From Burkholderiaceae bacterium (GTDB taxonomy: Bacteria; Pseudomonadota; Gammaproteobacteria; Burkholderiales; Burkholderiaceae_C): a DNA stretch of 64,000 bases. Shown here piece by piece: positions 50,469 through 59,139 of this stretch; position 1 is the first letter of the stretch; each line of letters opens with the position of its first letter. The stretch covers positions 62,001 to 126,000 of the forward strand of contig JAKLLA010000016.1 in assembly GCA_023150375.1 (NCBI GenBank), given 5' to 3'. Both the position numbers and the translations under genes were made by a program. The notes under the pieces are model-generated. The model saw nothing but the letters and a program-made list of their open reading frames with translations. It did not search any database and was not told the DNA's origin.

Positions 50469-51551
50469 ATGAGCCGCCCTGTCCACCCTGTACACCCTGC
50501 CCGCCCCGGCTGGCCCGCGCTCACCGACCCGCCCCGGTGGACCGGTGCCGAGGTCACCGAACCGGGCCGACCGACCGCAGCGGACCTGTCCGAGCCCCTG
50601 CCCGCCAGGGTGCCGCACCCCACCGGCGACACGCTGCCGGATCGCTCCGGCGCAGGGGTTGCGCAGGCCGCAGGCGCCCATGCCGCTGCATCCCCCACAG
50701 CAGCCGCGCCGGCCGGCCTGCCGCCCTCCCCGCTCGCCGAAGCCTTCCGCGCCACGCTGCGCCGCGGCATCCACGGCCTGTGCTTCAGCCCCTACCTCGA
50801 AGGCCAGCAGCCCGGCGACGCCATCGACGAGGCCCAGATCCGCGCCCGGCTGCGCATCGTGCGCCCGTACGCCCGCTGGATCCGCAGCTTCTCGTGCACC
50901 GACGGCCACGAACACACCCCCCGCATCGCCCACGAACTGGGCTTCAAGACCCTGGTCGGCGCCTGGCTGGGCACCGACGCGGCGATCAATGCGCGCGAGA
51001 TCGAGGGCCTGATCGCCGTGGCCCGGGCCGGCCATGCCGACCTGGTCGCGGTGGGCAACGAAGTGCTGCTGCGTGAGGACATGGGCGAGGACGCGCTGCT
51101 GGACTGCCTCCAGCAGGTCAAGGCCGCCCTGCCGGGTGTGCCGGTGGGCTACGTGGACGCGTACTACCTGTTCGAACGGCACCCGCGCATCACTGCCGCC
51201 TGCGACGTGGTGATGACCAACTGCTATCCCTTCTGGGAAGGCTGCCCGCGCCATGAGGCCCTGCCCTACATGCAGAGCATGCTGGCACGCACCCGCGCGG
51301 CCGCACCGGGCAAACGCATCGTGATCAGCGAAACCGGCTGGCCCGACCGGGGCAGCGCCTTCCACGGCGCCGTGCCCGGTCGCGAAGCGGCGATGCAGTA
51401 CTTCGTCGACACCGCGGCCTGGGCCGACGCCGAAGGCCTCGAGTGGTTCCACTTCGCCGCCTTCGACGAGGCCTGGAAGGTGGGCGCCGAGGGTGATGTC
51501 GGCGCCTTCTGGGGCCTGTGGGACCAGGACGGCCAGCTCAAGTTCGGCTGA
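50469..51551 (+). CDS. GH17-like beta-1,3-glucan hydrolase, cytosolic
   Basis: A 360-residue protein. About 95 residues are a Pro/Ala-rich tail without signal. The TIM-barrel part starts LRRGIHGLCFSPYLEGQQPGDAID. The acid/base E198 is in DLVAVGNEVLLRED and the nucleophile E288 in IVISETGWPD, the two GH17 signatures. It ends FHFAAFDEAWKVGAEGDVGAFWGLW. Bacterial GH17 enzymes act on short beta-1,3-glucans. It follows GH16 by 37 bp and precedes the second GH17 by 9 bp. Confidence 0.85.
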   Translation: MSRPVHPVHPARPGWPALTDPPRWTGAEVTEPGRPTAADLSEPLPARVPHPTGDTLPDRSGAGVAQAAGAHAAASPTAAAPAGLPPSPLAEAFRATLRRGIHGLCFSPYLEGQQPGDAIDEAQIRARLRIVRPYARWIRSFSCTDGHEHTPRIAHELGFKTLVGAWLGTDAAINAREIEGLIAVARAGHADLVAVGNEVLLREDMGEDALLDCLQQVKAALPGVPVGYVDAYYLFERHPRITAACDVVMTNCYPFWEGCPRHEALPYMQSMLARTRAAAPGKRIVISETGWPDRGSAFHGAVPGREAAMQYFVDTAAWADAEGLEWFHFAAFDEAWKVGAEGDVGAFWGLWDQDGQLKFG

Positions 51552-51560
51552 CGAGGCACC

Positions 51561-52535
51561 ATGACACTGCAGCTGCCCTCCGGCAACGCCATCTGCTACT
51601 CCGGCTACCGCGACGGCCAGAGCCCCGACCTGCGCCGCTACCCCAGCCTCGCGCAGATCCGCGAGGACCTGCAACTGCTCGCGCCGCACTGGCCGCTGCT
51701 GCGCCTGTACGACTGCAGCCCGCATGCCGAGCGGGTGCTGCAGGTGATCCGCGAAGACCGCCTGCCCCTGCGTGTGCTGCTGGGCGCCTACCTGGGCGCC
51801 GAGGCCAGCAACCCGGGCTGCCCCTGGGGGGGCCTGCATGACGACACCCAGCTGGCCGCCAACACCCGCGAGAACGCCTCGGAGCTGCAGCGGCTGATCG
51901 CGCTGGCCCGTGCCCACGAGGACATCGTCTTCGCAGTGGCGGTGGGCAACGAATGCACCGTCGACTGGACCGACCACCTGGTGCCGGTGCCGCATATGGT
52001 CGAGTACCTCCGCCGGGTCCGGATGGCCGTGGCCCAGCCGGTGACCTTCTGCGAGAACTACGTGCCCTGGCAGGACAAGCTGCGCCCGCTGGTCGACGAA
52101 GTCGACTTCATCTCGCTGCACAGCTACCCGGTGTGGGAGTACCAGCCCATCGAGCGGGCGCTGGCCTACACGCAGGCCAATGTCGACAGCGTCGCGCGGC
52201 TCTACCCCGGCAAACCGGTGGTGATCACCGAGGCCGGCTGGTGCACCGCCAGCAACGGCCGCGGCATGCACGCCGCCGATGCCAACCCGGAACTGCAGGC
52301 CCGCTATGTGCGCGAGCTGATGGACTGGAGCCGCGCAACCGGTCGGCTGTGCTTCGTCTTCGAGGCCTTCGACGAGCCCTGGAAGGGTTCGCCCGATCCG
52401 CTGGAGCCGGAGAAGCACTGGGGCCTGTACGGCGTCGACCGGCAGCCCAAGCCGGTGGTGCAGGCGCTCTTCCCGACCCGCGCCGACGCCGCAGCGACGC
52501 CCGAATCCCCGCCCCCGATGGAGCCCCCGGCATGA
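51561..52535 (+). CDS. Second GH17-like beta-1,3-glucan hydrolase, cytosolic
   Basis: A 324-residue TIM-barrel hydrolase without signal peptide. The acid/base E131 is in FAVAVGNECTVDW and the nucleophile E224 in PVVITEAGWCTASNG. It has ISLHSYPVWEYQP and FEAFDEPWKGSPDPLEPEKHWGLYGVDRQPK, a C-terminal block shared by the third GH17 of the locus. It resembles, but is distinct from, the preceding GH17, so the two may prefer different chain lengths. Its stop overlaps the symporter start (ATGA). Confidence 0.85.
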   Translation: MTLQLPSGNAICYSGYRDGQSPDLRRYPSLAQIREDLQLLAPHWPLLRLYDCSPHAERVLQVIREDRLPLRVLLGAYLGAEASNPGCPWGGLHDDTQLAANTRENASELQRLIALARAHEDIVFAVAVGNECTVDWTDHLVPVPHMVEYLRRVRMAVAQPVTFCENYVPWQDKLRPLVDEVDFISLHSYPVWEYQPIERALAYTQANVDSVARLYPGKPVVITEAGWCTASNGRGMHAADANPELQARYVRELMDWSRATGRLCFVFEAFDEPWKGSPDPLEPEKHWGLYGVDRQPKPVVQALFPTRADAAATPESPPPMEPPA

Positions 52536-53989
52536 CCTCCCCCGCCCGCCGCGCCGCCCCTGCCACCCCGGCGGGCCACAAGGTGCCGTTTCGCCACAAG
52601 GTGGCCTTCGGGCTGGGCATGCTGGCCAACCAGATGTTCCCGGCCGCACTCGGCATCTTCATGGTGGTGCTGGTGCAGGACATGGGCTTCCCGGGCTGGA
52701 TGTGGGGCGTGCTGTTCTTCCTGCCGCGGGTGTTCGACTCGCTCACCGACCCGATCATGGGTTTCATCTCCGACAACACGCGCTCGAAGTGGGGCCGGCG
52801 GCGGCAGTACGTCTTCGTCGGAGCGATCGTGATGGGCATTGCCTTCGTCGCGATGTGGCAGCTCTACCGCGAGGACGGCATCCCCTACAACTTCGCCTAC
52901 TTCCTGGCCTGGTCGATCGTGTTCTACACCGGGCTGACGCTGTTCAGCATTCCCTACGTGGCCATGGGCTACGAGATGAGCGACGACTTCCACGAGCGCA
53001 CCAGCATCATGGCCGTGGCGCAGTGGATCGGCCAGTGGGCCTGGGTGATCGCGCCCTGGTTCTGGGTGGTGATGTACGACCCGGGCTGGTTCGAGAACGC
53101 CGACACCGCCACCCGTACCCTGTCGGTCTGGGTCGGTGTGGCCTGCATGCTGCTGGCGATGGTGCCGGCGATCTTCCTGCCCAGCCGCTCCACCCTGCAC
53201 GACGAGCAGCTGCTGCCGCTGACCTGGCGCCACCTGGGTGCGGGCATGAAGGAGATCCTGAACGGCTTCCAGGAAGCCTTCGGCTCGCGGCCCTTCCGCA
53301 AGCTCTGCTACGCCACCTTCCTGATCTTCAACGCCTTCAACACGGTGGCGGCGTTTTCCTTCTTCATCGTGGTCTACCACCTGTTCGCCGGCAACGCGGC
53401 GGCAGCAGGCATCTGGCCGACGCTGTTCGGCAGCGTCGGCGCGCTGATCACCACCTTCGCGGTCATCCCCACGGTGGCCTGGATGTCCAAGAAGATGGGC
53501 AAGCGCAACGCCTTCATGCTCTCGCAGGGCGTCTCCATCGTCGGCTACATCCTGCTGTGGTTCCTGATGGTGCCCGGCCAGCCCTGGCTGTTCATGCTGG
53601 CGCTGCCCTTCTTCTCCTTCGGCATCGGCGGGCTGTTCACGCTGATGATGTCGATGACCGCCGACGTCTGCGACCTCGACGAACTGGCCACCGGCAAGCG
53701 GCGCGAGGGCATCTTCGGCGCCATCTACTGGTGGATGGTCAAGTTCGGCTTCGCCATCGCCGGGCTGCTCAGCGGCGCCATCATGTCCTTCGTCGGCTTC
53801 GCGCCGGGTGCGGCCACCCAGGCCGCCGGCGCGGTGGACGGGCTGCGCCTGTTCTACTCCGGCGTGCCCATCTGCGGCACGCTGCTGGCGCTGTGGATCA
53901 TGCGCGACTACGACCTGGACGAACAGCGCGCCAACGAGGTGCGCGCCGAGCTGGAGCGGCGCCATCAGGCGGCGGGGACAGCCGCTTGA
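52532..53989 (+). CDS. GPH-family (MelB-like) sugar:cation symporter
   Basis: A 485-residue inner-membrane transporter with 12 segments. It reads KVAFGLGMLANQMFPAALGIFMVVLVQDMG, then FFLPRVFDSLTDPIMGFISDNTRSKWGRRRQYV, the MelB/GPH cation and sugar signature, and SMTADVCDLDELATGKRREGIFGAIYWWMVKFGFAIAGLL. These residues are the hallmarks of glycoside-pentoside-hexuronide symporters. It should import glucan oligosaccharides or glucose. It is the last gene of the plus operon and converges with the phosphorylase gene. Confidence 0.9.
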   Translation: MTSPARRAAPATPAGHKVPFRHKVAFGLGMLANQMFPAALGIFMVVLVQDMGFPGWMWGVLFFLPRVFDSLTDPIMGFISDNTRSKWGRRRQYVFVGAIVMGIAFVAMWQLYREDGIPYNFAYFLAWSIVFYTGLTLFSIPYVAMGYEMSDDFHERTSIMAVAQWIGQWAWVIAPWFWVVMYDPGWFENADTATRTLSVWVGVACMLLAMVPAIFLPSRSTLHDEQLLPLTWRHLGAGMKEILNGFQEAFGSRPFRKLCYATFLIFNAFNTVAAFSFFIVVYHLFAGNAAAAGIWPTLFGSVGALITTFAVIPTVAWMSKKMGKRNAFMLSQGVSIVGYILLWFLMVPGQPWLFMLALPFFSFGIGGLFTLMMSMTADVCDLDELATGKRREGIFGAIYWWMVKFGFAIAGLLSGAIMSFVGFAPGAATQAAGAVDGLRLFYSGVPICGTLLALWIMRDYDLDEQRANEVRAELERRHQAAGTAA

Positions 53990-53999
53990 GTGGGTGCGG

Positions 54000-54021
54000 T
54001 GGCCGGCGCGCTTGCCGGCCA
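54000..54021. terminator. Hairpin between convergent symporter and phosphorylase genes
   Basis: An 8-bp stem TGGCCGGC/GCCGGCCA with a 6-nt loop in a 57-bp gap between stop codons. It has no U-tract but is well placed to end both operons. Confidence 0.5.
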
Positions 54022-54046
54022 GCGTCATGGCCGGCTGCCCAGTCCG

Positions 54047-57000
54047 TCAGTCGGAGGCGATGGACATCCAGGCTTCGACCGCCGTCACACCCTGCGGATC
54101 GAAAGCCAGCGTCGGCGCCTCGTGCCACGCCCCATCCCGCAGCACACGCAGCGCGGTGCGCGTACCGAGGCGGATGCGCCAGGGCACCTGGCGGAAGGTG
54201 AAGGCCAGCGCGCCACCGGCCGGCACTTCGGCCGCGTCGGTCAGCACCGGACAGAAGTGGATCCGTCCACCGGCCAGCCGCAGCCCCAGCTCGCCCCAGC
54301 GGGTGAGGATCTCCTCCTTCACCTGGCCGGTCATGCCCGGCTGCTGGGCGCCGCCCTCGCCCGGCGTGTGGCTGTACGGATCGGCCGGGAAGGCGCCGTA
54401 CTCGGCCGCGGTCTTGCGGTAGCCCAGCCCGTCGCGCACCCGCCGGTAGTAGGCGATCAGCGCGGGCAGCTCGGGTGCGCCGGCATCGTGTGCGGCGAAC
54501 ACCTGCTCCTGCACCGCCAGCAGCAGCTTGGCCACCATGTGCCAGTAGATGCAGCCCAGGCCTTCGTAGCCGAACATCGTGCCGGAGCGGCCGGTGAAGG
54601 CGGCGTGGTCCAGCACGCGCTCGTAGGCCTGGGCCAGCACGGCCAGCTCCGGCCCCAGATCGGCCCCCGCCGCCTCCAGATCGCCTCGGTTGCTCAGGCC
54701 GGGGGCAAAGCGCACCGTGCCGTCCGACTCCTGCTGCAGCAGGTCCTCGCGGCCTTCGGCCAGCAGGCGCTGCACCACCGGCAGCGCCAGCGCCTCGGCA
54801 TCGAGCCGGTTGCGCTGCAGGAAACCGGGCAGCGCCCGGTCCGGGTACAGCATGAAGCTGCGCCGCCGGGGGCAGTACAGGGGGCTGGCGAACAGGGCAT
54901 CCAGCAGCGCGACCGCCTCGGCGGGCGAGAGCAGCCCGCTGGACAGCATCGCGACCTGGCCCTCGAGCATGGGGTACAGCGGGCTCACCTCGGCGCGGCC
55001 GGGAGTGGCCAGGTCGACCAGGTTGTAGGCGTGGTACAGACCGTCGTCGCGGCGGCTGGCGCGCAGCGTGGCCTCGACCAGCGGCAGCAGGTCCTGGGCC
55101 AGACCGGTCAGCAGGCCGGCTGGGGCCATCGCCGCCTCTCGACCGGCAGCGCCGCGGTAGGCGGCGGCGCGCCAGGGGTCGAGCAGCTCGCCCGCGGCGT
55201 CGAGGAAGCGGCGCCGCCCTTCGGCATCCTGGATCACCGCGAGGGGCGTGGCGCGCAGCAGCGCCTGCAGCCCGGTAAGCGCCTGCAGCGTGGCCGCCGA
55301 CAGCGCGAACGGTGCATCGGCCCCCGGCAGTGCGGCGACGAAGGCCAGGAAGCGCCGCAGGTGCGCCAGCGTCACCACCGACAGGCCGTTGCCCACCAGG
55401 GCGTTGTTGGCGTCGTTCCACTCCGGCCGCTGGGTGTGCAGCCACAGGCCGCCGCCGGGCAGCAGGCTGCCGGCCTTGGCCAGCACGATGGTGGCGAGCT
55501 TCTCGCCCAGCGTGGCCAGCACCGGCAGGCCGTCGTCGCCGCAGACCCGCAGGCCGTCGGCGCCGATCGCCCGGGCCCGGGCATGGGCGCGGTGGTGGGC
55601 GTCGTGGTCGAAGTGAATCGTGGCCTTCGGCGACGCGGTCTGCTCGGCATGGGGCTTCAGCCGGTACGGCACGTCGGCAAAGCTGAACAGCGCCCGGTCC
55701 CAGAGCGCGGCCAGCCGGCCGGGTCGGTGCGCCTCGGTCGCCTCCAGCAGCTTCAGCAGGTAGACCACCTGGTGGTCACCCCAGTAGCCGATGAAGCTCC
55801 AGGGGTCGTCGGGCTCCACCACCTCCCAGTCGATGCCGTCGCGGCCGATGCGGTAGGGGTTGTAGCCATCGGGCGTCATCGCGCCCAGGAAGACCGTGAC
55901 CATGCCGTCCAGGTAGGCCGGCTCGCTGGCGGCCAGCGCCTCCCAGTTCTGGAAGATGTCGCGCCAGTTGCCCTGGTAGTCCACCGTGCGCCGGCCCTGT
56001 GCATCGCGCACCCGGATCGAGAAGCGGTTCCAGGGCCGGCTCGGGTCGCCGTGCCGGCGGCTGAAGGTCAGCGGCAGGTACTCGCGCAGCAGGCGCTCGG
56101 CCTGCGTGCCGAGCGCGTCGCGTCCCCGGGCGATCGCCTCCTCGCGGGCAATGCGCGCAGGCCAGTCGGCCGCCAGCCCGGCCAGCGCCTCGCCCAGCGC
56201 ACGGTGGCGCTGGCGCGCGAAGGCGAGCAGGTCGTCGCGGTCCAGCCCGTCGCCGTCGACGAACACCCCGCCGCGCATGATGTTGAACAGCACATTGGCC
56301 TGGTGGTGGGCTGCGGCCATCGGGTCGCCGGAGGTCTGCAGGCCGTCGGCGCGCGCCAGCAGCTCGGCCAGGCCGGCCTCGTTGCGCGTGCGGGCCTCGG
56401 CGATCTGCGCCGGCGTGCCGTCACCGGCGGCCAGGCGCCGCGCCAGTTCGGCGGCCTGCACCTGGCTGTACGGCGCGTCGATCACCAGGTGCCAGTCGCA
56501 ACCCGACGCGTTCACTTCGGTGTCGAACTGCACCAGGAAGGCGCCGCGCCGGCCCCGGGTCAGCGGCTCGCCCGCCACCCGGCCGCTGCGGCAGAACTCG
56601 CGCACCTGGTGGTCCGACAGCAGGGTGCGGGTGCCCTCGGGCAGGCCGGCGTGCCAGGCCACCAGCGCCTGGAAGGATTCCTTGGGCTCGGCCCGGTCCC
56701 AGATCTGCGCATAGAGCGTGAACAGGCCCAGCCGGCCGCCGGCGGCGGCCTCGTTCCACTTGTAGGCGTCGGTGAGGCTGCTCATCGTGGCCGACAGGCG
56801 GGTGCCCACGTTCGGCGGCAGCAGGTTCAGCACGCCGTCGAGCACCTGCACCGCCACCGGCTCGCCCGGCGCCCACAGGCGCGCGCTGCGCACCAGGCCC
56901 AGGCCGGCGGCGGTGAACCACTCATGCTGGAACACCAGCCGTCCGCTCGGGTGGGTCTCGCGGAAACGGATGCGCGAGCCACACAGCGTCTTCCACACCG

Positions 57001-57313
57001 AGCGCTGCGGCGCCGGGCCGTCGCCACCCTGCGGCGCGAACGGCTGCCACAACTCCCAGCCCCGCCCCAGGTCGGCGCGGATCCAGCTGCGCGGGCCGGT
57101 GTGCGCCCCGCGCAGGTGGATCTTGTCCACCGTCTCGTAGGGCAGGAAGGCGCCCTCCTCGTCGCGCCGGCCGGCGGCCAGCGAGCCGGCCGAGGACACG
57201 AAGGCCCACAGGTCGCTGTCGCCGGCCAGCGCCATGAAGAACGGCGCCTGGGCGTCGTGGCCGTCGATGCGGTACCAGGTCTGGCCGTCGTCGTGCACGA
57301 ACGCGCCGTGCAT
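54047..57313 (-). CDS. Large GH94/GH149/GH161-clan enzyme, probable beta-1,3-glucan phosphorylase
   Basis: A 1088-residue cytosolic protein without signal peptide. It shows the clan layout: an N-terminal beta-sandwich (GQTWYRIDGHDAQAPFFMALAGDSDLWAFVSS...), a helical linker (NIMRGGVFVD), an (alpha/alpha)6 barrel and a C-terminal beta-sheet domain. D634 in PEWNDANNALVGNG matches the catalytic aspartate of GH94-clan phosphorylases. Blocks YNPYRIGRDGIDWEV, LYPMLEGQVAMLSSGLLS and FGYEGLGCIYWHM are conserved-looking. Length (about 1100) suits GH149 or GH161 beta-1,3-glucan phosphorylases, which cut with phosphate to give glucose 1-phosphate. The start at 57313 has GAGG upstream and lies 10 bp after the GH17 gene. 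Confidence 0.75.
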   Translation of the reverse strand: MHGAFVHDDGQTWYRIDGHDAQAPFFMALAGDSDLWAFVSSAGSLAAGRRDEEGAFLPYETVDKIHLRGAHTGPRSWIRADLGRGWELWQPFAPQGGDGPAPQRSVWKTLCGSRIRFRETHPSGRLVFQHEWFTAAGLGLVRSARLWAPGEPVAVQVLDGVLNLLPPNVGTRLSATMSSLTDAYKWNEAAAGGRLGLFTLYAQIWDRAEPKESFQALVAWHAGLPEGTRTLLSDHQVREFCRSGRVAGEPLTRGRRGAFLVQFDTEVNASGCDWHLVIDAPYSQVQAAELARRLAAGDGTPAQIAEARTRNEAGLAELLARADGLQTSGDPMAAAHHQANVLFNIMRGGVFVDGDGLDRDDLLAFARQRHRALGEALAGLAADWPARIAREEAIARGRDALGTQAERLLREYLPLTFSRRHGDPSRPWNRFSIRVRDAQGRRTVDYQGNWRDIFQNWEALAASEPAYLDGMVTVFLGAMTPDGYNPYRIGRDGIDWEVVEPDDPWSFIGYWGDHQVVYLLKLLEATEAHRPGRLAALWDRALFSFADVPYRLKPHAEQTASPKATIHFDHDAHHRAHARARAIGADGLRVCGDDGLPVLATLGEKLATIVLAKAGSLLPGGGLWLHTQRPEWNDANNALVGNGLSVVTLAHLRRFLAFVAALPGADAPFALSAATLQALTGLQALLRATPLAVIQDAEGRRRFLDAAGELLDPWRAAAYRGAAGREAAMAPAGLLTGLAQDLLPLVEATLRASRRDDGLYHAYNLVDLATPGRAEVSPLYPMLEGQVAMLSSGLLSPAEAVALLDALFASPLYCPRRRSFMLYPDRALPGFLQRNRLDAEALALPVVQRLLAEGREDLLQQESDGTVRFAPGLSNRGDLEAAGADLGPELAVLAQAYERVLDHAAFTGRSGTMFGYEGLGCIYWHMVAKLLLAVQEQVFAAHDAGAPELPALIAYYRRVRDGLGYRKTAAEYGAFPADPYSHTPGEGGAQQPGMTGQVKEEILTRWGELGLRLAGGRIHFCPVLTDAAEVPAGGALAFTFRQVPWRIRLGTRTALRVLRDGAWHEAPTLAFDPQGVTAVEAWMSIASD

Positions 57314-57323
57314 CGCGTGCGCC

Positions 57324-59129
57324 TCAGCGGCTCCAGTGGATGCCATCGACATGGACGGTGGGCAGGGCGGTGCCCCTGGCCTTGCCGGTGAAGGAGAAGC
57401 GGTCGGCGATGATGAACGGCAGCCGCACCGCGCGCAGATCGAGCTGGGGATTGGCCTGGACGAAGGCGCTCAGCGGGATGCTCACCTGGCACCAGGCATC
57501 GCTGTTGCAGTAGCCGTACTGCCCCGGCGAGATCTGCAGGTAGGCCTCGGCGCCGGCGCGGTTCTCGGTGTCGGTGGCGATGCCGATCTCGATCTTGCCC
57601 GGGTAGCCGTTGGTGCGGATCCAGGCATTCAGCGTGCCGCCGGCAAAGCCCGACAGGTTCAGCGTGGCGCCGCCGCCGTTGTGGCGCAGCAGGCCCCAGT
57701 AGCCGTCGGCCGCCGGAATCGGCGTGATGCGCAGGCTCTCGGGCCCCTCGCCGGGCGGGAAGGTGGCCGCATCGGGCGGGTAGTCGGCGGTCACGCCGCC
57801 CGCGCCGTTGCCGAAGGCGTCCCAGCGGGCGTCGGCGTAGCGTGCCTCGCCGGCCGTGACGGCATCGGCGTACAGGGTGAAGCGGTCGGCCGCGATGGCC
57901 TCGTTCACGGTCAGCGGCACGAAGTACACCGCATCCTCGATGCGCACCGAGGCGGTGGCCGGCTCGCCGGTGCCGGCGCCGAGCCAGAGCGACTCGGGGT
58001 ACAGGTCCTTCACCACGAAGCGCGCCTTGCGATCGACGGTGAAGAAGCCCCACTTGTCGTCGGCCTGCTTCCAGGGCTCGTCGAAGGCGACGAAGTGCAC
58101 CACGCCCTTGGGCCCGGTGCCCGAAGCCACCCAGGCGTTCAGCGCGTCGACATAGAGCTTCTGGTTGGCCGGATGCGAGATGAAGGCCCGCCCGCCTGTG
58201 TCCACCGCCTGCCAGCCGGTCTCGCCGATGATGATCGGCATGTCGCGGTAGCCCACCGCGTCCATCTTGGCGCGCACGTCGGCGTAGTTCTGCCGGGCCC
58301 GCTGCAGCGCCGCGTCCATCATCGCCGCAGCGCGCTGTTCGGCCGGCACCGAGGCGAAGCGCCACTCGTACAGGTCATAGAGCGTGTCCAGGCCGGGGTA
58401 GACGTGCATGGCCACGAAGTCGATCGCGCCGAGCACCTCGGTGGGATCCTGCTCGTAGAAGGTGGGCGAGTCGACCTTCGGCCCGACGAAGAAGGCCCAG
58501 TTGTCGTCGGTGGTCACCGGCTGGGTGATCGCCGCGCGCACCGTCTTCAGATAGGGCAGCATGCCCACGGTGGCGATGCGGTGGCCCGACCAGCTGACCA
58601 TGGCCTCGTTGCCCACGCTCACCGCGACGACGATGTCGCGGAACTCGTTGGCCAGCGCGATGCCGCGCGCCACCTCGGCGTTGTTGCCCGCCGCATCGGC
58701 GCCGCTGATCCAGATGCCCTGCATCACCTTCAGCGGCAGGCCGTGGTCGCGGATCACCTGCAGCGTCTGGCGCGAGACCTTGTCGTCGGCCGCGTAGAGG
58801 CGGATCAGCCGGAAGCCGCCGGCCACCAGCAGGTCCAGGTCCTGCTTGATCATCGCCGGGGTGATGACCTCGCTGGCGCGTTCGGCATCGTTGCGGGCGG
58901 TGCGGTAGGGGCCGTAGGCAATCGCCCTGGAAGTGGCCAGCTCGGCGGGCAGCGCACGCAGGCCGCCGGCCTGGGGCTTGGAAACCTCGCCGCCGCCACC
59001 GCAGGCGGCCAGGCCCAGCGTGAGCAGCAGGGCCAGCAGCGGCAGCAGCAGCCCGATCAGCCGCGCGCCCGGGCCGCCGTGGCCCGACATGCCGGCAGCC
59101 TGGGTCGCAAGGGCAGGGTGTCGATTCAT
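57324..59129 (-). CDS. GH17 lipoprotein with C-terminal carbohydrate-binding-like domain
   Basis: A 601-residue lipoprotein with Cys43 in LGLAAC, then GGGGEVSKP. The GH17 barrel (about 75-400) has E175 in VAVSVGNEAMVSW as acid/base and E303 in IIIGETGWQ as nucleophile. It shares FVAFDEPWKQADDKWGFF with the cytosolic GH17s. The remaining about 200 residues form a beta-sandwich of the kind seen in carbohydrate-binding modules (LTVNEAIAADRFTLYADAV ... VQANPQLDLRAVRLPFIIADRFSF). It is likely periplasmic or surface-anchored. GAGGG precedes the start; 10-bp gaps on both sides show a tight operon. Confidence 0.83.
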   Translation of the reverse strand: MNRHPALATQAAGMSGHGGPGARLIGLLLPLLALLLTLGLAACGGGGEVSKPQAGGLRALPAELATSRAIAYGPYRTARNDAERASEVITPAMIKQDLDLLVAGGFRLIRLYAADDKVSRQTLQVIRDHGLPLKVMQGIWISGADAAGNNAEVARGIALANEFRDIVVAVSVGNEAMVSWSGHRIATVGMLPYLKTVRAAITQPVTTDDNWAFFVGPKVDSPTFYEQDPTEVLGAIDFVAMHVYPGLDTLYDLYEWRFASVPAEQRAAAMMDAALQRARQNYADVRAKMDAVGYRDMPIIIGETGWQAVDTGGRAFISHPANQKLYVDALNAWVASGTGPKGVVHFVAFDEPWKQADDKWGFFTVDRKARFVVKDLYPESLWLGAGTGEPATASVRIEDAVYFVPLTVNEAIAADRFTLYADAVTAGEARYADARWDAFGNGAGGVTADYPPDAATFPPGEGPESLRITPIPAADGYWGLLRHNGGGATLNLSGFAGGTLNAWIRTNGYPGKIEIGIATDTENRAGAEAYLQISPGQYGYCNSDAWCQVSIPLSAFVQANPQLDLRAVRLPFIIADRFSFTGKARGTALPTVHVDGIHWSR

Positions 59130-59139
59130 CGCAGATCCC

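Noticed and set aside
53990-57391. 1133-codon plus-strand open frame opposite the phosphorylase gene
   Set aside because: Antisense to the clan-conserved enzyme, with low-complexity sequence.
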